From NCBI GenBank assembly GCA_965119665.1, contig OZ221974.1, positions 992,001-1,056,000 on the forward strand: 64,000 bases of DNA, read 5' to 3'. Positions 43,852-52,693 of the stretch are shown one piece after another. The notes beneath the pieces were generated by a model. That model searched no databases. It was given only the letters and a program-made list of their open reading frames with translations, and had not been told where the DNA came from. Position numbers and translations under genes: made by a program. This DNA comes from Dialister sp900541485. Its GTDB lineage: Bacteria; Bacillota; Negativicutes; Veillonellales; Dialisteraceae. How positions within the stretch are numbered: the stretch's first letter is position 1; the number at the start of each line of letters is the position of its first letter.

Positions 43852-44181
43852 ATGGAGTATGCAATAAATATATTAGAAAAAGAGAGAGAATTAGTTATAG
43901 TTTCCCTAAAAAATGGGGAAAAAGAACGCTTAACTGATCTAAAACAGTTGGATAAGGCGTTAGATTGGCTACGCTTGCTAAAAGAACAACAAATTGGCAT
44001 GGTAAAAAAGTATCAACTAGAGCGTATGCCTCCTATTGATGGGCGAGGCGGATTTTCTTCATATCGTATAGCTATTGATAATGAAACGGATGATATTAAG
44101 TTCTGGGAAGAATATAAGAAGGATGATGGTTCATCTGTATGGTTATATTCAGGAGATTATATTCTCAGAGAAAAATACTGA
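43852..44181 (+). CDS. Hypothetical protein of the immunity island (109 aa)
   Basis: Not recognised. Soluble, begins MEYAINILEKERELVIVSL, C-terminal part rich in Tyr/Asp/Lys. AAGGGTAAAG is a weak ribosome site. It lies 28 bases after the DUF695-RraB gene, in the AT-rich segment. Confidence 0.6.
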   Translation: MEYAINILEKERELVIVSLKNGEKERLTDLKQLDKALDWLRLLKEQQIGMVKKYQLERMPPIDGRGGFSSYRIAIDNETDDIKFWEEYKKDDGSSVWLYSGDYILREKY

Positions 44182-44211
44182 TAAAATCTTTGTTTGAATA
44201 AGGTGGAACGG

Positions 44212-44487
44212 ATGAAGAATAAAAAACTGATAGATGAATATAAAAAAGCTCAGGAAAAAGAATTTGAAGATAGCTTGCCCATGGAGAGGCAGCTATTTTA
44301 TGAATTATTTGATTACCTCGATGATAAATCAGAAACAATAGAATGTAAGCACGATTTTTCTTTAACAAATGAGTTCCTGAAAGCTAAAAATATAGAAAGT
44401 GAAAAGGTAATAGAATTTTTGGAAGAAAATGGTGCCGGCTGCGATTGCGAAGTGATTTTTAATGTGGAGGAAAAGTTTGAAGAATAA
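44212..44487 (+). CDS. DUF2695 family protein (91 aa)
   Basis: Soluble and acidic. C-terminal pattern CKHDFSLTNEFLKA, VIEFLEENGAGCDCEVIFNV is that of DUF2695, a small family often seen in immunity or accessory clusters. ATG 44212 follows AAGGTGG. The gene end overlaps the recombinase fragment. Confidence 0.78.
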   Translation: MKNKKLIDEYKKAQEKEFEDSLPMERQLFYELFDYLDDKSETIECKHDFSLTNEFLKAKNIESEKVIEFLEENGAGCDCEVIFNVEEKFEE

Positions 44488-44728
44488 AAAAGAAACATAT
44501 TCTGACGAAGAACTAGAAAAGATGAGGGATAGTGCAGAAAATATTAGGGATCTTGCTTTGATTGATATATTGGCTTCTACTGGAATGAGAATAGGCGAAC
44601 TTGTTTTGCTTAATAGAGAAGATATTGATTTTAATGAAAGGGAATGTATTGTTTTTGGTAAAGGGAAAAAGGAACGAGTGGTTTACTTTGATGCGAGAAC
44701 AAAAATACATTTTTCATCTTACAAATGA
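44477..44728 (+). pseudogene. Truncated tyrosine recombinase (XerC/D-like)
   Basis: Encodes DLALIDILASTGMRIGEL and INREDIDF-like core (LNREDIDFNERE), then GKGKKERVVYFDARTKI, a clear start of the integrase catalytic domain with its first Arg. It runs into the 73-bp repeat and stops, losing the His-x-x-Arg and Tyr residues and the whole N-terminal core-binding domain. It is thus a relic of a mobile element. Its 5' end may be the frame from 44462. Confidence 0.8.
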
Positions 44729-44784
44729 AATTATAGATGGATTTTTCGGAAAAGAAAATAGATTAAAAATGAGATAATAAGGAG
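44712..44784 (+). repeat. 73-bp direct repeat, right copy
   Basis: Identical to 42507-42579, 2205 bases away. It joins the broken recombinase and, at its end, provides AAGGAG, the ribosome site of the YybS-like gene. Confidence 0.95.
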
Positions 44785-44789
44785 CATTT

Positions 44790-45746
44790 ATGAACGAATA
44801 CAGATCGGGAGATACGAATGCTGTCGTGCTTGCCGGCATGTGCACCGCTCTTGCGGTGGTGCTGTCGGTTATCGGCTTTTATATGCCTCTTGTGTCAAGC
44901 GTCGTGTTTCTCCTCATTCCTCTTCCCATTGCCTATTTGGGTATGAAAGAGGGCGTCCATTGGTCAGTGATTGTCACGGCAGGGGTCATGATTCTCGACT
45001 CTGTCTTTTTCGGTATCATTTCCGCCGCCTTTCTCTGTGCCATTTTCGGCGTTCTCGGTATTGTCATGGGGATTTGCTATAAAAATAAAATATCCGCTTC
45101 CGTGACCCTCATTGCAGGCGCTGTCGTCGTTTTGGCCGCTATCATCGGCGAAGCACTGGCGGCGATGTATATCCTTGATGTGCCGGCCATGATTTTCGGC
45201 GGCACCGCCATGGACCAGATGGAACAGGAAATGATGGATCAGATGAGCGGTTTTTACACAGGCGAACTTCTCGTCCAGGCGCAGGACAATGTGAAACAAA
45301 TGATGGACGTCATCAGAAAATCGCTTCCTTTTGCTACGGTTGGCGCCTCTTTCTTCTACGCCTGGGCATCGATGACACTGGGGAAAATGATTTTCGGCCG
45401 TATGGGAATCAAGGATATTCCCGTACTTCCCAAAGTGGAACGGTGGGAATTCCCCCGGTTTTTTGTCGTACTTTACGCCGTTTCCGTGGCTATGCAGTTT
45501 TTCCTGAAAGACAATCCCACGTTTTCTGTCATCCAATATAATATCGGGCTGGCCTGTATTTTTATATTCTGGCTTCAAGGCGTGGCGACCCTTTGGTGGC
45601 TGCCCCATAAATACCCGATGGTCAGACCCATCCGCTGGATTGTGATTGTTTTATCCGCTTTCATGGGATTCATACAAATGTTTCTGGTTCTCATGGGACT
45701 TACCGATATGGTTCTGTCCTACAGAAGAAAAAGAAATTATGAATAA
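44790..45746 (+). CDS. yybS: DUF2232 membrane protein, YybS-like
   Basis: 318 residues with about eight hydrophobic segments; family DUF2232. Seen: MCTALAVVLSVIGFYMPLV, LLIPLPIAYLGMKEGVHW, and a C-terminal block RWIVIVLSAFMGFIQMF. The order yybS-gdpP-rplI is conserved in Firmicutes, supporting the call. Its ribosome site lies in the 73-bp repeat, and no promoter is obvious between the island and the gene. Confidence 0.85.
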   Translation: MNEYRSGDTNAVVLAGMCTALAVVLSVIGFYMPLVSSVVFLLIPLPIAYLGMKEGVHWSVIVTAGVMILDSVFFGIISAAFLCAIFGVLGIVMGICYKNKISASVTLIAGAVVVLAAIIGEALAAMYILDVPAMIFGGTAMDQMEQEMMDQMSGFYTGELLVQAQDNVKQMMDVIRKSLPFATVGASFFYAWASMTLGKMIFGRMGIKDIPVLPKVERWEFPRFFVVLYAVSVAMQFFLKDNPTFSVIQYNIGLACIFIFWLQGVATLWWLPHKYPMVRPIRWIVIVLSAFMGFIQMFLVLMGLTDMVLSYRRKRNYE

Positions 45747-45818
45747 TATTTCCGCATACGGCCGTTTCTTTTTATGGAAACTGCCCTTAGCAAAGCTCTT
45801 TGAGTAAGAGAGGACATT

Positions 45819-47801
45819 ATGCTCAGTGATATTTGGGTATACAAAAAAACATCAAAAGTGATGATTATCCTGCTGCTTCTTGCCGTCGTTGTTTTGGCTA
45901 CGCAGAATTGGCAGCTCGGCATGCTCCTTTTCATCATCGTTGCCGCCTGCATTGTCTGGATGAAACGGTGCGATATGATGCAGGAAAAAAAGCTCATGCT
46001 CTATCTGGACAATTTGTCCGCCGGGGTCAGTGCCGGGACTTCCTATGCCGTCAGAAATCTTCCTCTCGGGATTGCCGTTATGGACGAGAAGAAGAAACTC
46101 GTCTGGGCAAACAGTGTATTCCGTGCATGGATGACCCGTGCCGAAGAAGGCATGCCTTTCCGGGAAATTTTGCAGGGACAGAAAATGTCCCGCCTTTGGG
46201 AAAAAACAGGCTGGCTTGACGGCTACGCCGAAGGAAAATTTTACCGTATATTTTATAAATTCCTGCCCGTCGAAGATGAAACCGACGAACCCTATATGGT
46301 GTTCTATTTCATGGACAGGACCGATGCCGACGAGGCGATAAAAGATGCGGAAAAATCACGACCCGTATTCTGTCTCATTCGTATCGACAACGCCCAGGAA
46401 GTGACGGCGGAAATGACCGATGCGGACCGCTCTTCTCTTATGGCGGACGTGACGGAAATGGTACTGAACGCCTTCAGCAAGGAAGAAGGATTTATCAAAC
46501 AATACAGCTCGTCCGATTTCGTGGCCTGTATTTCCGCAGAAGCCCTTCAAAAAATGATGAACGAAAACTTCGATATTTTGGACCGGGTACGGGAAATACA
46601 TACAGTAAACAGAATTCCCGTCACCCTCTCCATCGGTATCGTAAAAAGCGGGGAATCTTTTGCCAAGCAGTACGAAGAAGCCCAAGTTTCTCTCGACCTT
46701 GCCCTGGGCCGCGGCGGTGACCAGGCGATTGTCCGCATAGGAAAAGACGTGAAAGCTTTCGGCGGGAAAGCACCGACTGCGGTCAGCAATACCCGTGTCC
46801 GTGTCCGTGTCGTCGCACAGGCATTGAGAGAACTGATTAACGAATCCGATCTTGTTCTCATCATGGGACATGCCCACGAAGATTTTGATGCCCTCGGTGC
46901 CGCCGTAGGCGTTTCCCATCTTGCCAGAGCGTCCGGGAAAGAAGCCCATATCGTACTTTCGAAACAGGACGACACCTCGAAAAAGATGATAGAAGCCGTC
47001 AAAAACAGCGGACTTGCCGAAGGACTTCTCATTGACGAAAATAAAGCAAAAAATCTCGTTACGGAAAAAACCATTCTGATTATCGTGGACACCCATATCC
47101 CCGAACTCGTGGCCGCTCCGGAAATTCTCAAAAAAGTAGAAAAGAAAGTCGTTATCGACCACCACCGCAGAGCAAAAACCATGATTGCAAGTCCTCTGCT
47201 CACCTATATGGAACCTTCTTCCTCATCGGCCTCCGAACTGGTCACCGAACTCATCCAGTACTACGGCGGCGAAGAAGAAATGAACGTTCTCGAAGCATCC
47301 TGCCTCTATGCAGGTATGGTCGTTGACACGAAGAGCTTTGCCGTCCAGACAAGCGTACGCACCTTTGATGCTGCCAGCTACCTGCGGCGCTGCGGTGCGG
47401 ATACCGCACTGGTGAATAAACTCTTTGCCGTCGACATGGATTTCATCAAAGTCAAAGCGGCCGTCCTTGCCCACATGCAAGTCGTAGACGGATTTATGGT
47501 CTTTGCCGAATGCCCGGAAGGCACGGCGGACTCCCAGATTATTGCAGGACAAATCTCCGACTTCCTTGTCAAAGTACAAGAAGTGCGGTGCAGCTTCCTC
47601 TTCTACCATACGGAAAAAGGACTCTGCCTCTCTGCCCGCTCCAACGGGAGCATTAACGTCCAAGTTATTATGGAAGCCCTTGGCGGAGGCGGACACCAGA
47701 CCGTGGCAGGGGCCCAATTCGGAGAAGAAGGAAATATAAAAACATTGACCGGCGAAATTATCGCTCTGGTCCGTAAACAAATAGAGGAGGAAAAAGAATG
47801 A
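45819..47801 (+). CDS. gdpP: Cyclic-di-AMP phosphodiesterase GdpP (YybT)
   Basis: 660 residues. Two N-terminal membrane helices, a PAS-like segment, a degenerate GGDEF domain (about 170-305) and the DHH-DHHA1 catalytic part: GHAHEDFDALGAAVG, VIDHHRRAKT, and GGGGHQTVAGAQF. It degrades the second messenger c-di-AMP to pApA. Its stop overlaps the rplI start (ATGA), so the two are coupled. Confidence 0.95.
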   Translation: MLSDIWVYKKTSKVMIILLLLAVVVLATQNWQLGMLLFIIVAACIVWMKRCDMMQEKKLMLYLDNLSAGVSAGTSYAVRNLPLGIAVMDEKKKLVWANSVFRAWMTRAEEGMPFREILQGQKMSRLWEKTGWLDGYAEGKFYRIFYKFLPVEDETDEPYMVFYFMDRTDADEAIKDAEKSRPVFCLIRIDNAQEVTAEMTDADRSSLMADVTEMVLNAFSKEEGFIKQYSSSDFVACISAEALQKMMNENFDILDRVREIHTVNRIPVTLSIGIVKSGESFAKQYEEAQVSLDLALGRGGDQAIVRIGKDVKAFGGKAPTAVSNTRVRVRVVAQALRELINESDLVLIMGHAHEDFDALGAAVGVSHLARASGKEAHIVLSKQDDTSKKMIEAVKNSGLAEGLLIDENKAKNLVTEKTILIIVDTHIPELVAAPEILKKVEKKVVIDHHRRAKTMIASPLLTYMEPSSSSASELVTELIQYYGGEEEMNVLEASCLYAGMVVDTKSFAVQTSVRTFDAASYLRRCGADTALVNKLFAVDMDFIKVKAAVLAHMQVVDGFMVFAECPEGTADSQIIAGQISDFLVKVQEVRCSFLFYHTEKGLCLSARSNGSINVQVIMEALGGGGHQTVAGAQFGEEGNIKTLTGEIIALVRKQIEEEKE

Positions 47802-48244
47802 AAGTAGTACTGTTACAAGACGTAAAAAAATTAGGGAAACGGGGAGACATCGTAGAAGTTGCCGACGGATACGGAAGAAATGTACTGATCCGCCGCGGTC
47901 TCGGTGTAGAAGGAAATAAAGCAAACATCAACACCGCCAACCAGCGGCAGGAAGCGAAAGAATTCAAATCCCAAGTGGCTGCCGACGAAGCCGTCATCAT
48001 GGCCTCCCAGCTCAAAGCCGTCAAAGTCGTCATTCCCGTCCAGACGGGAGAAGACGGACGCATATTCGGAAGTGTCACCGCCAAAGACATCTGTGATGCT
48101 ATCGAAAAGCAATACAAATTTAAACTGGATAAGAAAAATATCAAACTGAAAAACCCGATAAAAACCACGGGAGAATATGACGTAGAAGTATGGATACACC
48201 AAAACGTAACAAGCGAAGTGCATATCTCCGTAGTAGCAGAATAA
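47798..48244 (+). CDS. rplI: Ribosomal protein bL9
   Basis: 148 residues. MKVVLLQDVKKLGKRGDIVEV, then GYGRNVLIRRGL, a long central helix, and FGSVTAKDI in the C-terminal domain. Component of the 50S subunit. GGAGG precedes the ATG inside gdpP. Confidence 0.97.
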   Translation: MKVVLLQDVKKLGKRGDIVEVADGYGRNVLIRRGLGVEGNKANINTANQRQEAKEFKSQVAADEAVIMASQLKAVKVVIPVQTGEDGRIFGSVTAKDICDAIEKQYKFKLDKKNIKLKNPIKTTGEYDVEVWIHQNVTSEVHISVVAE

Positions 48245-48248
48245 AGAG

Positions 48249-48279
48249 AAAATCCCGCCAAACAAAGCGGGATTTTAAA
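48249..48279 (+). terminator. Terminator after rplI
   Basis: Perfect 10-bp stem AAAATCCCGC / GCGGGATTTT with an 8-nt loop. Confidence 0.9.
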
Positions 48280-48339
48280 ATGGGAAAGAATTCATAGTTT
48301 TTAAAATGTATTACTCGATTGTTACCATGAAACGATAAA

Positions 48340-48560
48340 ATGCAAATCGAAAGCCGTCCCCGCACACGGGAAGCAAGCGAACCGCTTTTCGAGGAGCGGA
48401 GCGACGCTGTAAAAGCGTGTGAGACGCTTTGCCTTGGCTAAGGTGGCGGCGGAGCCGTCGGAAGGGGCAAGTTGGAGCAGACACGAAAAAAGGTTTCTTA
48501 GGAATGATATTAAATACCTGCCCGTCATTCTTGAACGAAGGTAACAATTGATATGACTGT
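48340..48560 (+). repeat. Dispersed intergenic repeat, copy before porin 1
   Basis: CCGTCCCCGCACACGGGAAG, CAAGCGAACCGCTTTTCGAG and GAGCGACGCTGTAAAAGCGT, then GGTGGCGGCGGAGCCGTCGG with inner stem GGC/GCC, then CGTCATTCTTGAACGAAGG. The CGCTTTT / AAAAGCG arms pair, where other copies have ACTTTT / AAAAGT. Confidence 0.8.
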
Positions 48561-48630
48561 AATGTAATAAAAAGAAATATAGTTTTTTAGGATAAAAAGG
48601 ATTCTGTATTTCAAAAGATTAAGCACTTAT

Positions 48631-48659
48631 TTGTAAAATATTGACAAATAAGTTATAAT
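48631..48659 (+). promoter_or_regulatory. Promoter of porin 1
   Basis: TTGTAA, 17-bp spacer, TATAAT. Gives a leader of about 135 nt. Confidence 0.82.
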
Positions 48660-48675
48660 TAAGAAGTGGAAATTT

Positions 48676-48787
48676 GACTCTGAATTCCGCAATCATGGAA
48701 AAGGAAGAAAAAAGCAGAGGAAACACGGTCACTCGGCAAGACACTTCCTTCTATATGACGATTATGTACAGAGTCCGTTTTTTTAGT
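48676..48787 (+). ncRNA. Structured 5' leader of porin 1 (candidate cis-regulatory RNA)
   Basis: Outer helix GACTCTG (48676-48682) with CAGAGTC (48769-48775). Inner helix AAGGAAG (48701-48707) with CTTCCTT (48744-48750). The enclosed core GAGGAAACACGGTCACTC (48717-48734) is identical in all three porin leaders. A T7 run follows the outer helix, just before the ribosome site. Confidence 0.65.
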
Positions 48788-48801
48788 AGGAGGAAAAATC
48801 T

Positions 48802-50121
48802 ATGAAGAAGATTCTCGCAATCGCTGCAGCAGCAGCACTCACAACCGGCGTATCCGCATACGCTGCAAATCCGTTCTCTGATGTATCCACCAGTGACTGG
48901 GCTTATCAGGCAGTAGCTGATCTTTCCGATCAGGGCGTAGTTATCGGTTACCCGGACGGCACATTCAGAGGAGAAAGAAACATCACCCGTTATGAATTGG
49001 CACAGATTGTTGCCCGCATGATGGCACGTGAAGACCAGCTGAACGCAGAACAGAGAGCAACTCTGGAAAAACTGGCAAACGAATATGCTGACGAACTGGC
49101 AAACCTCGGAGTCCGTGTATCCAAACTGGAAAAGAAAGTCGGCAACCTTTACTGGTCCGGCGATGCTCGTATGCAGTACCAACACAACCTTGATATCCTC
49201 GGTGGATTAACGGATGATAAAAAGAATATCATGAAAGATCACAAGGATACATGGAACGGCCGTATGAGAATCAATGCGGATGCAGAAGTGAATGATAAAG
49301 TGACCGTTTCCGGCCGTTTTGTCAGCGAATTTGATTTCCAAGACGGAGCCGGTGCCAATACAGAGATGGATCGCATCCATGTCCGTTATGCTCCGAATGA
49401 AGCAGCTTACATCGACCTCGGCCGTCAGGGCGTAGCTCTCGACCAGACCGGCGTATTCTGGGATGAAGACGCTCGTTTTGATGGTGTCGTAGCAGGCTAT
49501 GACAACGGCAAACTCGGTCTCGAATTCGGCTACGGTCGTTTCCAGGACGCATTTGTATATAACTTAGGTGAATTGGACCCGGAACTTGATATTTCTGCTG
49601 CTGAAGCTTGGTACGGAAAAGTTTCCGCTAATGCAGGTCCTGTAGGACTCTCCGGTTTCTATTTGGAAAACAAGGCGGACTTCGTTGTTGACGGAGATCC
49701 GGTAAGAAATACAAAAGTTTGGGGTGTCGGTGCAAACTTCGGACTCGGCCCCGTAACCGTTGACGGTGACTATGTAGAGACCCGTGTAAAATGGAACGGA
49801 GAAAACGAAAAGGCTAAACTTTGGACGGCCGGTGTCACTTTCGGTGAAGTGGATCTCGAAAAACCGGGTTCCTTCAGCATCGGTGCACATTATGTAAACG
49901 CAAAAGAAGGTTCTCTTGTATTTGGTGCAAGTGCTCTTGATTTGACAGATCATCTTTTATTCGCAATGGATACAGACGTAACCTTCTGGCAGGCTAAAGC
50001 AGGCATTGCACTTCAGAAGAACCTCGAACTCGATGCATACTACAGCTTTGCCGCTGATGCAAAAGGGGCTAAAGAAGATCCTGCGGATGTTTGGGGCATT
50101 GAACTGAACTACGCATTCTAA
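48802..50121 (+). CDS. SLH-domain outer-membrane porin, OmpM-like (porin 1)
   Basis: 439 residues. Signal peptide MKKILAIAAAAALTTGVSAYA, then one SLH domain (about 25-80; FSDVSTSDWAYQAVADL, GYPDGTFRGERNITRYE), a coiled-coil (about 85-118; EDQLNAEQRATLEKLANEY) and a beta-barrel starting GNLYWSGDARMQYQ and ending with Phe (IELNYAF). In Negativicutes such proteins form the main porin and tether the outer membrane to polyamine-modified peptidoglycan through the SLH domain. It is the first of three tandem copies. Confidence 0.93.
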   Translation: MKKILAIAAAAALTTGVSAYAANPFSDVSTSDWAYQAVADLSDQGVVIGYPDGTFRGERNITRYELAQIVARMMAREDQLNAEQRATLEKLANEYADELANLGVRVSKLEKKVGNLYWSGDARMQYQHNLDILGGLTDDKKNIMKDHKDTWNGRMRINADAEVNDKVTVSGRFVSEFDFQDGAGANTEMDRIHVRYAPNEAAYIDLGRQGVALDQTGVFWDEDARFDGVVAGYDNGKLGLEFGYGRFQDAFVYNLGELDPELDISAAEAWYGKVSANAGPVGLSGFYLENKADFVVDGDPVRNTKVWGVGANFGLGPVTVDGDYVETRVKWNGENEKAKLWTAGVTFGEVDLEKPGSFSIGAHYVNAKEGSLVFGASALDLTDHLLFAMDTDVTFWQAKAGIALQKNLELDAYYSFAADAKGAKEDPADVWGIELNYAF

Positions 50122-50143
50122 TGAATCGGAATCATAAATAACG

Positions 50144-50170
50144 AAAAAGACCTCGCAAGGGGTCTTTTTT
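50144..50170 (+). terminator. Terminator after porin 1
   Basis: AAAAAGACCTC, GCAA tetraloop, GGGGTCTTTTT: an 11-bp stem. The same hairpin follows porin 2. Confidence 0.94.
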
Positions 50171-50224
50171 GTTGCATGAAATAAAAATTTCTATTCGCAA
50201 GAACACAAAAAAGTCGTCCTGTAT

Positions 50225-50375
50225 GGTTGAAAATAAAAATAAGAATAGAAACCGCAAGCCGTCCCCGGACACGGGGAAGGTGTCAGCGAAGCCGACGAAA
50301 GGGGTAAGTGTGGGCAGAAACGGAAGAAGGTTTTTTACATAACAACATTAAATACCTACCCGTCATTCTTGAATG
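50225..50375 (+). repeat. Dispersed intergenic repeat, copy between porins 1 and 2
   Basis: CCGTCCCCGGACACGGGGAAG with inner stem GTCAGC/GCCGAC, followed by GTGTGGGCAGAAACGGAAGA and the CGTCATTCTTGAATGAAGG module. Confidence 0.8.
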
Positions 50376-50468
50376 AAGGTAACAATTGATATGACTGTAA
50401 TGTAATAAAAAGAAATATAGTTTTTTAGGATAAAAAGGATTTTGCATTCCAAAAGATTAAGCAATTAT

Positions 50469-50497
50469 TTGTAAATTATTAACAAATAAGTTATAAT
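50469..50497 (+). promoter_or_regulatory. Promoter of porin 2
   Basis: TTGTAA, 17-bp spacer, TATAAT; same as porin 1, displaced by 1838 bases. Confidence 0.82.
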
Positions 50498-50513
50498 TAA
50501 GAAGTGGAAATTT

Positions 50514-50625
50514 GACTCTGAATTCCGCAATCATGGAAAAGGAAGAAAAAAGCAGAGGAAACACGGTCACTTGGCAAGACACTTCCTTCTACATGACGAT
50601 TATGTACAGAGTCCGTTTTTTAGTA
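50514..50625 (+). ncRNA. Structured 5' leader of porin 2 (candidate cis-regulatory RNA)
   Basis: Near-identical to the porin 1 leader. Outer helix 50514-50520 with 50607-50613, inner helix 50539-50545 with 50582-50588, core 50555-50572. A T6 run follows. Confidence 0.65.
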
Positions 50626-50639
50626 GGAGGAGAAAATCT

Positions 50640-51929
50640 ATGAAGAAGATTCTCGCAATCGCTGCAGCAGCAGCACTCACAACCGGCGTATCCGCATACG
50701 CTGCAAATCCTTTCTCTGATGTATCCACCAATGACTGGGCTTACCAGGCAGTAGCTGATCTTTCCGATCAGGGCGTTGTCATCGGTTACCCGGACGGTAC
50801 ATTCAGAGGAGAAAGAAACATCACCCGTTATGAATTGGCACAGATTGTTGCCCGCATGATGGCCCGTGAAGACCAGCTGAATGCAGAACAGAGAGCAACT
50901 CTGGAAAAACTGGCAAACGAATATGCTGACGAATTGGCAAACCTCGGAGTCCGTGTATCCAAGTTGGAAAAGAAAGTCGGTAACCTCTACTGGTCCGGCG
51001 ATGCTCGTATGCAATACCAGCGCAACCTGGACGGTCTGAGAGACCATGCAGATACATGGAACGGCCGTATCAGAATTAATGCGGATGCGGAAGTGAATGA
51101 CAAGGTCACCGTTTCCGGCCGTTTTGTCAACGAATTTGATTTCCAGGACGGAGCAGGTTCCAATACAGAGATGGACCGTATCCATGTCCGTTATGCTCCG
51201 AGTGAAGCAGCATATATCGACATCGGTCGTCAGGGCGTAGCTCTCGACAAGACCGGCGTATTCTGGGATGAAGACGGCCGTTTCGATGGTGTCGTAGCAG
51301 GCTATGACACCGGCAAAATCGGTCTCGAGTTCGGCTATGGTCGTTTCCAGGACGCAATGGCGTATCACTTGAGAGACTTGGATGAAAATCTCCCTGAATT
51401 TTCTGCTGCTGAAGCATGGTATGGTAAAATTTCCGGCAATGCAGGTCCTGTAGGACTCTCCGGTTTCTATTTGGAAAACAAGGAAGACTTTACACACGAA
51501 AATGATTCATTGCGTGATACAAAAGTCTGGGGTGTCGGTGCTAACTTCGGACTCGGTCCTGTAACCGTTGACGGTGACTATGTAGAATCCCGTGGAAAAT
51601 TGAACGGAGAAAAAGAAAAGGCTAAACTTTGGACGGCCGGTGTCACTTTCGGTGAAGTAGATCTCGATAAACCTGGTTCTTTCAGCATCGGCGCACACTA
51701 TGTGGATGCAAAAGCCGGTTCTATCTGGTTTGGTAACTCCGCTCTTGATCTGACAGATCACCTTCAGTTCGCATCACTTGCTGATGTAACTTTCTGGCAG
51801 GCTAAAGCAGGCGTTGCACTTCAGAAGAACCTCGAACTCGATGCCTACTACAGCTTTGCTGCTGATGTAAAGGGAATAAATGAAGATCCGAAAGATGCTT
51901 GGGGCGTTGAACTGAACTACGCATTCTAA
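50640..51929 (+). CDS. SLH-domain outer-membrane porin, OmpM-like (porin 2)
   Basis: 429 residues from ATG 50640, which has AGGAGGAGAAAATCT upstream. Signal, SLH domain, coiled-coil and barrel as in porin 1, with very high identity through the first 130 residues and most of the barrel. Differences cluster in presumed surface loops (for example DGLRDHADTWNG against the longer loop in porin 1, and NKEDFTHENDSLRD). It ends VELNYAF. The whole unit, with promoter and leader, looks like a tandem duplication. Confidence 0.93.
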   Translation: MKKILAIAAAAALTTGVSAYAANPFSDVSTNDWAYQAVADLSDQGVVIGYPDGTFRGERNITRYELAQIVARMMAREDQLNAEQRATLEKLANEYADELANLGVRVSKLEKKVGNLYWSGDARMQYQRNLDGLRDHADTWNGRIRINADAEVNDKVTVSGRFVNEFDFQDGAGSNTEMDRIHVRYAPSEAAYIDIGRQGVALDKTGVFWDEDGRFDGVVAGYDTGKIGLEFGYGRFQDAMAYHLRDLDENLPEFSAAEAWYGKISGNAGPVGLSGFYLENKEDFTHENDSLRDTKVWGVGANFGLGPVTVDGDYVESRGKLNGEKEKAKLWTAGVTFGEVDLDKPGSFSIGAHYVDAKAGSIWFGNSALDLTDHLQFASLADVTFWQAKAGVALQKNLELDAYYSFAADVKGINEDPKDAWGVELNYAF

Positions 51930-51950
51930 TGAATCGGATTCACAAATAAC

Positions 51951-51978
51951 AAAAAAGACCTCGCAAGGGGTCTTTTTT
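51951..51978 (+). terminator. Terminator after porin 2
   Basis: AAAAAAGACCTC, GCAA loop, GGGGTCTTTTTT. Confidence 0.94.
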
Positions 51979-52054
51979 GTTGCGTGAAATAAAAAAATTC
52001 TATCCGAAAAAACACAAAAAAGTCGTCCCGTATGGTTAAAAATGAAGATAAGAA

Positions 52055-52300
52055 TAGAAACCGCAAGCCGTCCCCGGATGTCGGGAAGCAAGCGAACCAC
52101 TTTTCGAGGAGCAAAGCGACGCTGTAAAAGTGAGTGAGACGCTAAATGACTCGCACAGAAAAGCCGTCGGAAGGGGTAAGAACAAAAATATAGAAATGGC
52201 TCGTATAAGAAAGCTGTCCCCGCTTGTCGGGGAAAGTGTCAACCGACAGGTTGACGAAAGGGGCAAGTTTGAGCAGACACGGATAAGCGGTTTGTACAGA
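52055..52300 (+). repeat. Dispersed intergenic repeats between porins 2 and 3
   Basis: A module with GGGAAGCAAGCGAACCACTT and GACGCTGTAAAAGTGAGTG (52065-52140), then a second hairpin module (52210-52275) with inner stem GTCAACC/GGTTGAC. The remaining gap to the porin 3 promoter (52301-52629) is AT-rich with no gene seen. Confidence 0.78.
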
Positions 52301-52629
52301 ACGGTTTAAATATTTTCCTTCGTATTCGAGAGAGTGGCTGCCCCTGAGAGAAAAGTAATAACTCAAAGATATTCCGAGAGCATATAAAAAATATAACTAA
52401 CAGGCAAAAGGAAAAATCTATAGCCGACTGTGATTCAAAAAGATTAGAAAAAATTAAAACGGGAACAGATATTTTTGGGAAAAAGGAACTTTAGAAAAAT
52501 CAGCATTCATCGGTTGAAAGGATTTTTTATTAAAAGTAATTATAAAAACAAAAAGGAATTATTAAAATAAAAAAACAAAAAATCCCGAAGAAAGGCGACA
52601 ATATAAGGGAAAAGCGTACCTTGAGATTG

Positions 52630-52658
52630 TTGCAAATTTATAAAAGGTATGCTACATT
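52630..52658 (+). promoter_or_regulatory. Promoter of porin 3
   Basis: TTGCAA, 17-bp spacer, TACATT. Confidence 0.65.
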
Positions 52659-52693
52659 GCAAATAGCAGTAAGGATATCCTTACCTTATTGCT

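Noticed and set aside
50589..51497. Long minus-strand frames opposite the porins (also 52781-53803)
   Set aside because: Repeated because the porin genes are repeated; Cys/Ile-rich translations with no recognisable domain.
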